A stretch of 10,135 nucleotides of DNA from PZPK01 sp041590075 (GCA_041590075.1 JBFHUL010000101.1:1-10135), one strand, 5' to 3'. Counted from the first letter of the stretch, positions 1-6,313 are shown. Notes: a model not told the origin generated them from the letters alone. Program-made: numbers and translations.

Positions 1-1
1 G

Positions 2-430
2 CTCAAGGGCAACATGATCGACATCGCCATTGGCGTTGTGTTGGGTACGGCCTTTAACAAGGTGGTGGATGTGTTGGTGAAGGACATTCTTCTGCCGCCT
101 CTGCTGCTGTTGACCGACGGCATGCACTGGGAGGCCAAACGTCTGGTGCTGCGGGAGGCGGTGCAGGTAAATGGCGTTACCACGATGGACGAGATTGCGC
201 TGGGCTATGGCCGACTGCTCGAGGTCATGGCCGACTTTTTTATTATTTCGGTGACGGTTTTTGTGATTGTGAAAATCATGAACCGTTTACGCCAGAAGGC
301 CGAGAATGTCGCCGATACCAGTGTGGCAACGCCCAAGGATATCCAATTGCTGAGCGAGATATCGGCCCAACTAAAGCTTCAGAATGATCTGCTCACGGAG
401 CAGGCCGCGTTGAAACATCAACAACAATAA
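2..430 (+). CDS. mscL: Large-conductance mechanosensitive channel MscL (5' end outside window)
   Basis: Homopentameric inner-membrane channel that opens under extreme membrane tension to release solutes during hypo-osmotic shock. The reading frame is open from base 2 and begins LKGN before the first ATG at base 14. LKGN lines up with the RGN found about 12-15 residues into MscL, so the ATG at 14 is internal and roughly the first dozen codons lie outside the window. The first membrane helix carries the pore pattern IDIAIGVVLGTAFNKVVDVL and runs into the conserved D-I-PP turn (DILLPP). A periplasmic loop follows, then a second helix (DFFIISVTVFVIVKIMNRL), a charged linker and an amphipathic C-terminal helix (LLSEISAQLKLQNDLL), as expected for the cytoplasmic bundle. 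Overall length fits the family at about 140-155 residues. The stop is 33 bases before the start of the MscS-type channel gene, so the two are probably cotranscribed. Confidence 0.95.
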   Translation, partial: LKGNMIDIAIGVVLGTAFNKVVDVLVKDILLPPLLLLTDGMHWEAKRLVLREAVQVNGVTTMDEIALGYGRLLEVMADFFIISVTVFVIVKIMNRLRQKAENVADTSVATPKDIQLLSEISAQLKLQNDLLTEQAALKHQQQ

Positions 431-433
431 CAA

Positions 434-450
434 CCCGCTGTGCGGGAGGA
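434..450 (+). promoter_or_regulatory. Intercistronic hairpin overlapping the Shine-Dalgarno of the MscS-type gene
   Basis: CCCGC (434-438), loop TGT and GCGGG (442-446) form a perfect 5-bp GC stem. Its 3' arm includes the first bases of the Shine-Dalgarno GGGAGGA (444-450). It lies 4 bases after the mscL stop. A ribosome finishing mscL would melt it, so translation of the second gene may be coupled to mscL. This is inferred from position and base pairing only. Confidence 0.45.
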
Positions 451-463
451 CGACGCCACCATA

Positions 464-1804
464 ATGGACAACCAAACCTATTTGCAGTCTTTGGATGCAG
501 TCATGCAGCGCGCTCTGGAGATTGCCGGGCACACCAGCACGTACAGCCAGATTGGTATGATTCTGCTGATCTATGTGTTTGCCTACGTCATCGCGGTGCG
601 CGTGCGCAGATATCTTCCGGTGCTGCACAGTCCTCCGCCGCAGGCATCGAATGCGCCGCTTAAGGCCTTGATGTACCGGTGTGGAAAGTTACTGTTTCCC
701 GTCTTCGCCATCATGCTGTTGCGCATATCCCTCAGTTTCGAGACCTTGCTGGTGGAGAATGGCTGGGTGATGCGCGTGGCCTTTGCCATCGCTTTATTAT
801 TGCTGTTTCTGTCTTTCGTCAATCTGGTGATCACCAGCCCGATGGCCGCGCGAGCCTTTCGCTGGATTGGTACGCCTATCATTCTCCTGCATGTGACCGG
901 TACGCTGGATGATCTGGTGATGGTGCTGGAATCCATGTCGGTCGAGCTCGGTAATATTCGCCTGTCGGCCTACGGTATTGTACGAACCATTATCTTTGGC
1001 TCACTGCTGTTCTGGCTGGGCCGTATTTCCAATTCAACCGGGCAGACCCTTATTCGCAAGCAGGAAGCGCTGGATTTTCGTACCAAGGAAATTGCGGCCA
1101 AACTGTTTGAGATCTGTCTGTTCCTGGTGTTCATCCTCTTGCTCCTGCAACTTATGGGCATCAATCTTACGGCGCTGGCCGTGTTTGGTGGGGCGCTGGG
1201 TGTGGGGCTCGGATTTGGTCTACAGGCCATCGCGTCGAATTTCATTTCGGGCGTCATCATTATTTTCGATCGCTCACTGTCGGTGGGCGACTATGTGGAG
1301 CTCGAAGACGGCAGAACCGGCACCGTAACGGAACTGAACATGCGCTCCACCACACTCGAGACCTACGACGGTAAAGATATTGTTGTGCCCAACGAGAAGT
1401 TCATTACCAGCTCCTTTACCAACTGGACGCACAAGAACGATAAGCAGCGCTATCGGGTGGATTTTTCGGTGGCATACAAAACCAATGTCCGCGAACTGGT
1501 GGCGTTGATCAAAGATGCGGTGGCAACACACCCACAGGTGCTCAGTGGCCCCGAATTACCCTTTGAGGAACGTCCTGACTGTGAAATCGACAGCTTTGGC
1601 GATTCCGGTATCAATATGTTTGTGGAGTTCTGGATGGTAGGTATCGACGATGGCAAGAACCGTGTGGGTGGCGATCTGCTCTTGATCATTCTCGAAACCC
1701 TGCAAGAAAACGGTATCGAGATCCCTTTCCCGCAACGCGACGTGCGCGTATATCCGGCCAACGAGGCGGGCCTGCGCCCCACAGCGTCAAAGCATGCAGA
1801 GTGA
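464..1804 (+). CDS. MscS-family mechanosensitive ion channel, multi-TM type
   Basis: Small-conductance-type mechanosensitive channel of the inner membrane, expected to assemble as a heptamer and vent ions and small solutes on osmotic downshift. The 446-residue product is longer than E. coli MscS (about 286), with hydrophobic segments near 30-46, 75-92, 103-125, 135-147, 170-187 and 214-231 before the pore helix. The pore helix (about 237-263) has the family's Gly/Ala packing pattern, AVFGGALGVGLGFGLQAIAS, followed by NFISGVIII. The beta domain follows (SVGDYVEL, then RSTTLETYDGKDIVVPN at about 294-310), and the C-terminal alpha/beta domain ends in IPFPQRDVRVY (420-430), a family hallmark. I chose ATG 464 over an in-frame GTG at 440. 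GGGAGGA at 444-450 lies upstream of 464, although its 13-base spacing is long, while the GTG would overlap that site and has no ribosome site of its own. Family is certain; channel properties are inferred. Confidence 0.93.
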   Translation: MDNQTYLQSLDAVMQRALEIAGHTSTYSQIGMILLIYVFAYVIAVRVRRYLPVLHSPPPQASNAPLKALMYRCGKLLFPVFAIMLLRISLSFETLLVENGWVMRVAFAIALLLLFLSFVNLVITSPMAARAFRWIGTPIILLHVTGTLDDLVMVLESMSVELGNIRLSAYGIVRTIIFGSLLFWLGRISNSTGQTLIRKQEALDFRTKEIAAKLFEICLFLVFILLLLQLMGINLTALAVFGGALGVGLGFGLQAIASNFISGVIIIFDRSLSVGDYVELEDGRTGTVTELNMRSTTLETYDGKDIVVPNEKFITSSFTNWTHKNDKQRYRVDFSVAYKTNVRELVALIKDAVATHPQVLSGPELPFEERPDCEIDSFGDSGINMFVEFWMVGIDDGKNRVGGDLLLIILETLQENGIEIPFPQRDVRVYPANEAGLRPTASKHAE

Positions 1805-1860
1805 GGGTGTTCGCCCGCAGAATATGGGCTCAGGGGTATCTAATATTTTGTGTGCAAACG

Positions 1861-1877
1861 TGGGCGCAGAGCGCCCA
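1861..1877. repeat. Perfect inverted repeat downstream of the MscS-type gene
   Basis: TGGGCGC, loop AGA and GCGCCCA form a 7-bp GC-rich stem, 56 bases after the channel gene stop and 74 bases before the next start. No T-run follows, so it is not a canonical intrinsic terminator. It could weaken readthrough, stabilise an mRNA end or bind a protein. The rest of the 147-base gap (1805-1951) shows nothing I can support. Confidence 0.4.
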
Positions 1878-1951
1878 GATCAAGCCTGCCGTAGCTTGAG
1901 CATGATTTTTCGCGACGCAGGTCAAGAGCACCCAGTGCAAAAGGTAAGGTC

Positions 1952-2938
1952 ATGACCGAGCTACTCGTAGCCCCTGCCACCTCGGAAGTACTGGCCGCCT
2001 ATTCGCGCGCTGTGGAGCGCTACATTCAGGCCCGCAAAGCTGAGGTTCCGGCCTTTGTGGATCGTCATTTTGGTGTGAAGGGCTCGCTGGCCTTGCATCG
2101 TCGGGCGTTGGGTTGGGATTTGGCGCGTGCTCCGCTGAATGCGATTGGCGCGCCCCTGAGTCTGTTAGGGGAATGGTCGGGTCGAGGCCTGCAGGGTATT
2201 GGTTTACACAGAGCGGGGCGACGTTTGCGTGAACGGCGCTACATGCTCGAAACCGACGTTGCCCGGCATCTCAATTATCTCCTGCATAGCGAGTTACTGG
2301 GTTTGCCCTGGTCTGAGGGCAAGCAACAGAACCTGCACGATGCCCTGATGGAGGAATTGCTCAAAGAACCCTTGCTCACCCAGCGTATGGAGCGACTACT
2401 CGAAGCGCTGGCTCCGGTGCAGGAGCACCCGGGGTTTCGCAGTCAGGCAGAGCAGACAATGGCCGAATATGTGGATAGCAGAGTAGCCGCGGCGGAAATA
2501 ACCGGTAACTTGTGCATGGCAGCCGGAGGCTGGCTGGCGTTTAAAAAAATGACGCCAGGGCTGGTTTCCCTAAGTGGCACAGTGGCGACGGGTATCGCGC
2601 ATCAGGCTGCGATTCACAGCTTTTGGGCCGGCCCCTGGGCAGCCAAGTTGTACTATGGTGTAGTGGGAGTGAGTGCGCCCTGGGCGCTTACAGCGGGTGT
2701 ATTTGGGGCTTTGTTGATTCCCGTTTCGTTTGTCGTCGCCTTTGCCGGGGTGGTGGCTGACCCCATTCAGCGACGATTGGGCTGGCATCAGAAAAGGCTG
2801 TATACCCTGCTTGATACGCTGGAAGCGCAGTTAAAAGGTGAAAGGGGTTCCCTGAATTTGCGAGATCACTATGTGGCCCGGGTGTTCGATCTGTTCGACT
2901 GGACTCAGGCGATGATCCGTTTGGCGCGTCAACACTAG
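1952..2938 (+). CDS. Uncharacterised protein with hydrophobic C-terminal half (possibly DUF6635)
   Basis: A 328-residue protein of unknown function. The N-terminal part contains AVERYIQARKAEVPAFVDRHF and LHRRALGWDLARAPLNAIG, which recall the family annotated as DUF6635 in gammaproteobacteria; this assignment is from memory and tentative. Residues about 1-185 are soluble and rich in Arg, Leu and Glu, probably helical. From about 190 to 275 there are Gly/Ala-rich hydrophobic stretches (NLCMAAGGWLAF, VSLSGTVATGIAHQAA, then WALTAGVFGALLIPVSFVVA), probably two or three membrane segments, followed by a charged tail. No signal peptide or catalytic motif is visible. The start is ATG 1952, with AAGG at 1941-1944 in good spacing. 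The gene runs in the same direction as the channel operon but 147 bases away, and its TAG stop overlaps the stop of the convergent gene. Confidence 0.82.
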   Translation: MTELLVAPATSEVLAAYSRAVERYIQARKAEVPAFVDRHFGVKGSLALHRRALGWDLARAPLNAIGAPLSLLGEWSGRGLQGIGLHRAGRRLRERRYMLETDVARHLNYLLHSELLGLPWSEGKQQNLHDALMEELLKEPLLTQRMERLLEALAPVQEHPGFRSQAEQTMAEYVDSRVAAAEITGNLCMAAGGWLAFKKMTPGLVSLSGTVATGIAHQAAIHSFWAGPWAAKLYYGVVGVSAPWALTAGVFGALLIPVSFVVAFAGVVADPIQRRLGWHQKRLYTLLDTLEAQLKGERGSLNLRDHYVARVFDLFDWTQAMIRLARQH

Positions 2939-3681
2939 TTCAGTTTCATGTCAGTGCCCACTTTGTATTCTTTCATGAGCGTCAACACATCAGCCCGATA
3001 ACGGCGTAACCAATCATCAAACTTTCTAATAATCGCCCCGTGATTTTTGGTGGCAAGGTGATAGGAAAAATTGTCGAAGCCCGCATCCGCTTCGAAATAG
3101 ATCTGTTGGGTGACATTGTTTTTTCGCACCCATTCGCGCACAAAATCCAGGTGTGCATAAGTGGCATCAACACGATCTGCCTTGAGCATGTTCAGCGAAG
3201 CATGCGTGTCGAAAGTGCGGTAAACCTTTGGTTCTTTGGAGAGATAAGCGGGGTTGATCGCCGGCAGAGTGTAGGCCGTGACCGTGGCAATGCGCCGAAT
3301 TGGTGTGCCCAGATGTGCCTCTGTGCGCACAAAGCCTGAGCGACTGATCATGATGACCGATGAGTAGAGAAGATTACCTTTGTTGTTATCACTCCAGTCG
3401 GGATTAGAGGGGAGAATAAAATCGATTTCGCCGCTGTGTATATAAGCTTGATAGCGCTTAATGGGGAGGCCGATCAGCGATAGGGGTTGCCCGGAATATT
3501 CGCTGAAACGGTGCATAAGAGCGGGAAGAAACCCGCGCATTTCCCCATGGGTACTGTCGTAATGCGGTGAATAATCGCCTTCCGGAAACGCAACAACAAG
3601 CTCGTTCGCCGAAGAGGTATTAGTAATGCCCAGACTGAGCCACATCAATATAGCTATGAGTATTCGGACATCACGTTTCAT
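2935..3681 (-). CDS. Periplasmic solute-binding protein, SBP_bac_3-like
   Basis: A 248-residue secreted protein. A signal peptide is clear: MKRD, hydrophobic ILIAILMWLSLGIT, then a cleavage site near SSA-NE (about residue 25). The mature part begins NELVVAFPEGDYSPHY and continues MRGFLPALMHRFSEYSG, the layout of family-3 (amino-acid type) periplasmic binding proteins: a first strand with ligand-contact residues, then G-F/x-DL-like helix one. IHSGEIDFILPSNPDWS resembles the conserved segment 'l..G.vD.i......'. Length fits the fold (about 230-260). No permease or ATPase gene is adjacent, so this is an orphan binding protein; the ligand is unknown and a sensory or non-transport role is possible. 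A candidate promoter lies 52-80 bases upstream. The start ATG 3681 has a weak GGA seven bases upstream. The gene ends tail to tail with the 328-residue gene, sharing CTAG at 2935-2938. Confidence 0.82.
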   Translation of the reverse strand: MKRDVRILIAILMWLSLGITNTSSANELVVAFPEGDYSPHYDSTHGEMRGFLPALMHRFSEYSGQPLSLIGLPIKRYQAYIHSGEIDFILPSNPDWSDNNKGNLLYSSVIMISRSGFVRTEAHLGTPIRRIATVTAYTLPAINPAYLSKEPKVYRTFDTHASLNMLKADRVDATYAHLDFVREWVRKNNVTQQIYFEADAGFDNFSYHLATKNHGAIIRKFDDWLRRYRADVLTLMKEYKVGTDMKLN

Positions 3682-3696
3682 GGAGAATTCCGCTTG

Positions 3697-3722
3697 GGGC
3701 GCTGCGACATGCGGGCGCTGCG
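3697..3722 (-). repeat. 10-bp direct repeat in the leader of the solute-binding protein gene
   Basis: GGGCGCTGCG occurs at 3697-3706 and again at 3713-3722, 16 bases apart start to start, between the candidate promoter and the start codon. It could be an operator or chance in GC-rich DNA. Confidence 0.3.
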
Positions 3723-3732
3723 TTACTCCCTA

Positions 3733-3761
3733 TGTATAGCTTACGGCGCCTTGAAAGCCAA
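3733..3761 (-). promoter_or_regulatory. Candidate sigma-70 promoter for the solute-binding protein gene
   Basis: On the minus strand TTGGCT (3761-3756), exactly 17 bases and TATACA (3738-3733) give a sigma-70-like pair matching the consensus at 8 of 12 positions. The -35 box lies inside the end of the upstream 190-codon gene, so the binding protein gene could be expressed apart from its neighbours. Predicted by eye. Confidence 0.4.
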
Positions 3762-4313
3762 ACCCAGCACATCCGCTTCACTGGTCTGAGGTAGTTGTAG
3801 CCCGCTATCGGCTAGACGAGGGCGAAGGCTTAAAGCCATTGCGCGAGCCGCCACTCGGCGGTGGAAAGGCAACTCTGCGATGTACCAGGGTAGTTGCTCT
3901 TCCAGCTTTGTGTGGGTCTCAAGAAAATCAGCGAGCTGTTGATGGTGCTGCGCCAGGGCCTTCACGACCTCCTGATGCGGGCGTGACCGGGTATCTACAT
4001 GCAAGTGCCACAGGGCGTCTTCAGCCAGTGTGCAACGTGCGAAAAAGTGTCCGAGGCGCCCGCGTGGGTCGTGTTGCGGCTCAATCATGCTTAAACGCCA
4101 ATCAGGTGCCTTATAGTAGAGGTAGTAACTGTGGCCCCGGCGGGGCTCGAATTGAAACACTGCCGAGAGCACCAGGGTGCTGACAAAATAGGCACGTACC
4201 CCCTGTTCTGCGGAGAGGACTGGGGCCGTGGGCGCAGGCTGCGATTGCTCCAGCATTTGCAGCAGAGGCAGATTGGCTTTGCCTTGGGGATTGGGGCGAG
4301 CACTGTGTGTCAT
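3741..4313 (-). CDS. Uncharacterised protein, 190 aa (possibly DUF2452-like)
   Basis: Function unknown. The N-terminus ARPNPQGKANLPLLQMLEQS and the later segments YFVSTLVLSAVFQFEPRRG and HSYYLYYKAPDWRLSMIEP resemble a proteobacterial family that I associate tentatively with DUF2452; the YYLY...SMI.P pattern is the main reason. The protein looks soluble, with no signal peptide or membrane segment, and has a helical C-terminal half rich in His, Gln and Leu. The only usable upstream start is ATG 4313, since an in-frame stop lies 13 codons before it, and its ribosome site is poor. It sits 54 bases after bluB and 59 bases before the binding protein gene, all on the same strand, so it may belong to the bluB transcript. 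There is no evidence that it acts with cobalamin. Confidence 0.75.
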   Translation of the reverse strand: MTHSARPNPQGKANLPLLQMLEQSQPAPTAPVLSAEQGVRAYFVSTLVLSAVFQFEPRRGHSYYLYYKAPDWRLSMIEPQHDPRGRLGHFFARCTLAEDALWHLHVDTRSRPHQEVVKALAQHHQQLADFLETHTKLEEQLPWYIAELPFHRRVAARAMALSLRPRLADSGLQLPQTSEADVLGLAFKAP

Positions 4314-4367
4314 GGTTGCGTGTTGTTCTGGTATGAGTAAACCCTACGCATGGCTTCGGTGATTAGA

Positions 4368-5039
4368 TTATTCTGGCGAAAATTGCTCTGAGAACACCAC
4401 CGTTTCCCGTTGCCGGCGTTGTTCCCAGCCCCGTCGTTCAAGTTCGGGTTGGGTATAAAAGCCGTCCACATGCCCGAGGCATAAGTAGGCGACTAACTTG
4501 TGGTCGGGAGGGGTGCCAAGAATCCGCGCCACTTTGTGCGGATCAAGAATGCTGACCCAGCCCATGCCAATATTCAGTGCGCGTGCCATCAGCCACATAT
4601 TCTGTATCGCGCACACCACGGAATATTCGCCCACCTCCTGCATGCTTGTCTGGCCCAGCACCGGGCCCTGTGGCGGGCAATAATACACCGCAATGTTTAC
4701 CGGGGCCTCGGTAATACCTTCGAGTTTAAGTTGGCGGTACTGGTCGCGTCGTTGCGCAGAAAACTGTTCCTGAGCGGCGGCATTTTCGGCAGCAAAAATG
4801 TCGGCAATGGCGCGTTTGGTGGCATTGCGGCGTATCACAACAAAGCGCCAGGGTTGCGAAAAACCTACCGAGGGTGCCATCAGCGCGGCGTCCAGGATGT
4901 GGCTGAGGCTGGCATCTTCCAAGGGCCTGTCGGTGAAGCGGTTGCCTCGCACGTCGCGCCGCAGGCGCATGATTTCGGCAAGCGCTGCTTGCTCGTGGGT
5001 GTCAAAGTGTTTGTCGGTGAAGGAGAATTCGTCGGTCAC
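4368..5039 (-). CDS. bluB: 5,6-dimethylbenzimidazole synthase BluB
   Basis: Flavin-destructase that converts FMNH2 and oxygen into 5,6-dimethylbenzimidazole, the lower axial ligand of vitamin B12, in the cytoplasm. At 223 residues it is full length. Family blocks are clear: RRDVRGNRFTDRPL (27-40), APSVGFSQPWRFVVI (55-69), APVNIAVYYCPP (112-123), and YSVVCAIQNMWLMARALNIG (139-158) followed by MGWVSILDP (159-167). LVAYLCLGHVD (182-192) and PELERRGWEQRR (198-209) complete the set. Asp29 and Ser163 stand at the positions of the Asp and Ser shown to matter in rhizobial BluB. The start is GTG 5039; no in-frame ATG precedes it, and its ribosome site is weak. No other cobalamin gene is in the window, and I found no cobalamin riboswitch in the 48 bases between it and the upstream DUF1289 gene. 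That spacing suggests a shared transcript. The alternative, a generic nitroreductase, is unlikely given these blocks. Confidence 0.95.
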   Translation of the reverse strand: MTDEFSFTDKHFDTHEQAALAEIMRLRRDVRGNRFTDRPLEDASLSHILDAALMAPSVGFSQPWRFVVIRRNATKRAIADIFAAENAAAQEQFSAQRRDQYRQLKLEGITEAPVNIAVYYCPPQGPVLGQTSMQEVGEYSVVCAIQNMWLMARALNIGMGWVSILDPHKVARILGTPPDHKLVAYLCLGHVDGFYTQPELERRGWEQRRQRETVVFSEQFSPE

Positions 5040-5087
5040 AGTAAAAGGCTTCTGGCAAAGCCACCAGTTTAGCCGTTTGCCGCGTAG

Positions 5088-5279
5088 CTAAAAAGTCGCA
5101 CCGTAACGCTTTTGATAAGCTATGCGGCGCTTTTCGGTTGTGTTCATTACGGCTTTCTGCTGGCGGCTGTTCATGCTCGACCAGGCCTTGATTTCATCGA
5201 GGTGGCGGAAGCAACCCAGACATACATCCTTGTCGTCGAGGCAGCAGCGGCGTACACATGGGTGCTCGTGTGCCAACAT
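5088..5279 (-). CDS. Small cysteine-rich DUF1289 protein
   Basis: A 63-residue protein of the DUF1289 family, common in proteobacteria and of unknown function. The signature is HPCVRRCCLDDKDVCLGCFR followed by HLDEIKAWSSM, that is C-x3-C-x7-C-x2-C with an extra Cys after the second, then the L-D-E-I-x-x-W helix. Four spaced cysteines suggest metal or Fe-S binding, though this is not established. I place the start at ATG 5279: GGGGGA (5291-5286) is six bases upstream of it but directly abuts the in-frame ATG at 5285, which would leave no spacing. It is the first gene of the minus-strand run leading into bluB. The C-terminus is Lys/Arg-rich and ends RRIAYQKRYGATF. Confidence 0.87.
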   Translation of the reverse strand: MLAHEHPCVRRCCLDDKDVCLGCFRHLDEIKAWSSMNSRQQKAVMNTTEKRRIAYQKRYGATF

Positions 5280-5395
5280 CAACATTCCCCCGTGTATTGG
5301 GATAAGGGTAGGATGGCACTGTTACGACGCGGCGATGCGCCGTTCAGTGGGCGCAACAAACTGACCGTAAAACGCTTTAAATTTTGGAGCTTGTG

Positions 5396-5791
5396 ATGTC
5401 TCAGACTGTTCTGGCTATGTTTGCCGATGCTGTGCTCGTGTTGCATGCGTTGTTTGTGTGTTTCGTGGTGCTGAGCTTGCCCCTGATTTTGATCGGAGGT
5501 TGTCGGGCCTGGGCCTGGGTACGTAATCGCTGGTTTCGTTTTACGCATATGTCTGCCATTGGCGTGGTTGTTGCTCAAAGCTGGTTTGACCAACTCTGCC
5601 CACTCACGCACTGGGAAAACAGTCTCCGCCTTGCGGCAGGTGAATCAGCGTATGCGCGCGGCTTTATTGCCGACTGGTTGCACACGCTGCTGTTTTACCA
5701 GGCACCAAGCTGGGTATTCGTGTTGGCGTATTCCCTGTTCGGGATCGCCGTCATGGGGGCGTGGTGGTATGTGCCACCGAGGTCGCGGTAA
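5396..5791 (+). CDS. DUF2784 integral membrane protein
   Basis: A 131-residue inner-membrane protein of the DUF2784 family, function unknown. It begins ADAVLVLHALFVCFVVL (about 10-26), the family's first membrane helix with a conserved H/F pattern. A second hydrophobic segment lies near 53-66, followed by the diagnostic CPLTHWENSLRLAAGESAYA (68-87) and GFIADWL. A final membrane helix spans about 105-124. I chose ATG 5396 because TGGAGC at 5385-5390 lies six bases upstream; a TTG at 5384 in the same frame overlaps that site and is less likely. It is divergent from the DUF1289 gene across about 115 bases in which I could not settle on a promoter, and convergent with the 61-codon gene across 44 bases. 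Confidence 0.87.
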   Translation: MSQTVLAMFADAVLVLHALFVCFVVLSLPLILIGGCRAWAWVRNRWFRFTHMSAIGVVVAQSWFDQLCPLTHWENSLRLAAGESAYARGFIADWLHTLLFYQAPSWVFVLAYSLFGIAVMGAWWYVPPRSR

Positions 5792-5835
5792 CCGCGCAAC
5801 ATAACCTCGGCAGCTAAGAGCCTTGCCGTCAAGCC

Positions 5836-6021
5836 TTAGCGAGGCTCTGCCAGTGCAGCTTCAATTTCACTCAGCGCGGCATGCAGCTTCTCAAGGCGCC
5901 GGTCACGCTTCTTGTTCATTTCGCGGGTTTTTGAGACCAGAATATCCAGTTCATGCGCTGTGATGTGCTCATGCAGGGATTCGTCAGTGGCTTCCTTGAC
6001 CGTTATATTATTTGGATTCAT
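5836..6021 (-). CDS. Small charged helical protein, 61 aa, unknown
   Basis: I do not recognise the family. The product begins MNPNNITVKEATDESLHEHI; the C-terminal two-thirds (SKTREMNKKRDRRLEKLHAA then LSEIEAALAE) is a strongly charged, probably single amphipathic helix or coiled coil, preceded by a short acidic region. There is no signal peptide, membrane segment or Cys. ATG 6021 is preferred over ATG 6057 because a very good GGAGGA (6033-6028) lies exactly six bases before it, and the sequence between 6057 and 6021 has no family-like pattern. The promoter is strong by eye and the leader is about 90 nt. The leader contains a small hairpin (GGCAT-GAA-ATGCC, 6065-6053) and a second hairpin holding the ribosome site. 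The gene is divergent from the Rsm-like RNA gene. It could be a regulatory or ribosome/nucleoid-associated small protein, but nothing in the sequence decides that. Confidence 0.75.
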   Translation of the reverse strand: MNPNNITVKEATDESLHEHITAHELDILVSKTREMNKKRDRRLEKLHAALSEIEAALAEPR

Positions 6022-6035
6022 CGGTATTCCTCCGA
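6021..6035 (-). promoter_or_regulatory. Ribosome site in a GGA-loop hairpin; candidate RsmA/CsrA binding site
   Basis: On the minus strand TCGG (6035-6032), loop AGGAATA (6031-6025) and CCGA (6024-6021) form a 4-bp stem that places the Shine-Dalgarno GGA in the loop and the A of the start codon in the stem. RsmA/CsrA is known to bind such GGA loops over ribosome sites and block translation. The assignment is inferred from shape and from the nearby Rsm-like RNA. Confidence 0.4.
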
Positions 6036-6116
6036 GGGTCAATGAGGGGGTGGGCATTTCATGCCTGGCTGCCTGACGCAGAGCGAAGGCGTGCTGGTTA
6101 AAAAATGCTCAACACG

Positions 6117-6162
6117 AGTATAGGCCGATACATAATCGTGTGGAAAGTCTTTTTATTTTTTT
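6117..6162 (-). promoter_or_regulatory. Promoter of the 61-codon gene with UP-element-like A-tract
   Basis: Minus strand: an A-rich stretch (AAAAAAATAAAAAG, about 6162-6149) lies just upstream of TCCACA (6144-6139), followed by a 16-base spacer and TATACT (6122-6117). The -35 matches 4 of 6, the -10 matches 5 of 6, and the A-tract is where the alpha subunit C-terminal domain would bind. Transcription would begin near 6110, giving a leader of about 90 nt. Confidence 0.5.
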
Positions 6163-6246
6163 GCGTATCCCATCGTTCAGATCGCATGAATGCCAATGGG
6201 CTTGAATATTGTTTCACACACAAGGGCGTGGGCTATACCTGATGCG

Positions 6247-6264
6247 TGTAAGAGATCTCTTACA
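6247..6264 (+). promoter_or_regulatory. GacA-type upstream activating sequence, TGTAAG-N6-CTTACA
   Basis: TGTAAG (6247-6252), AGATCT, then CTTACA (6259-6264) is a perfect match to the 18-bp palindrome bound by the response regulator GacA/UvrY upstream of rsmX, rsmY and rsmZ genes. The spacer AGATCT is itself palindromic, so the whole 18 bp is a perfect inverted repeat. Its centre is about 64 bases upstream of the predicted transcript start, compatible with the position at known Rsm RNA promoters. No other copy of the full box was found in the window. Confidence 0.8.
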
Positions 6265-6286
6265 TGCACTTACGATCTTTCTTATA

Positions 6287-6313
6287 TTGCGCACAAGGTA
6301 GTAGAGATATACT
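6287..6313 (+). promoter_or_regulatory. Core promoter of the Rsm-like RNA
   Basis: TATACT (6308-6313) is a good sigma-70 -10 box. The -35 region is poor: TTGCGC (6287-6292) with a short 15-base spacer is the best match. A weak -35 fits a promoter that depends on the activator bound at 6247-6264. The start is predicted near 6320. Confidence 0.55.

Noticed and set aside
440..463. GTG 440 as start of the MscS-type channel
   Set aside because: It overlaps the Shine-Dalgarno that serves ATG 464 and has no ribosome site of its own.
4500..5072. 190-codon plus-strand frame opposite bluB
   Set aside because: bluB on the minus strand accounts for the sequence with all its conserved blocks; the opposite translation looks unlike a protein family.
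5040..5110. Cobalamin riboswitch before bluB
   Set aside because: The gap is only 48 bases and no B12-box-like sequence was found; the known aptamer needs far more sequence.
5817..5848. Bidirectional terminator between the DUF2784 and 61-codon genes
   Set aside because: AGAGCC and GGCTCT can pair, but the loop is about 20 bases, there is no T-run, and one arm lies inside the minus-strand gene.
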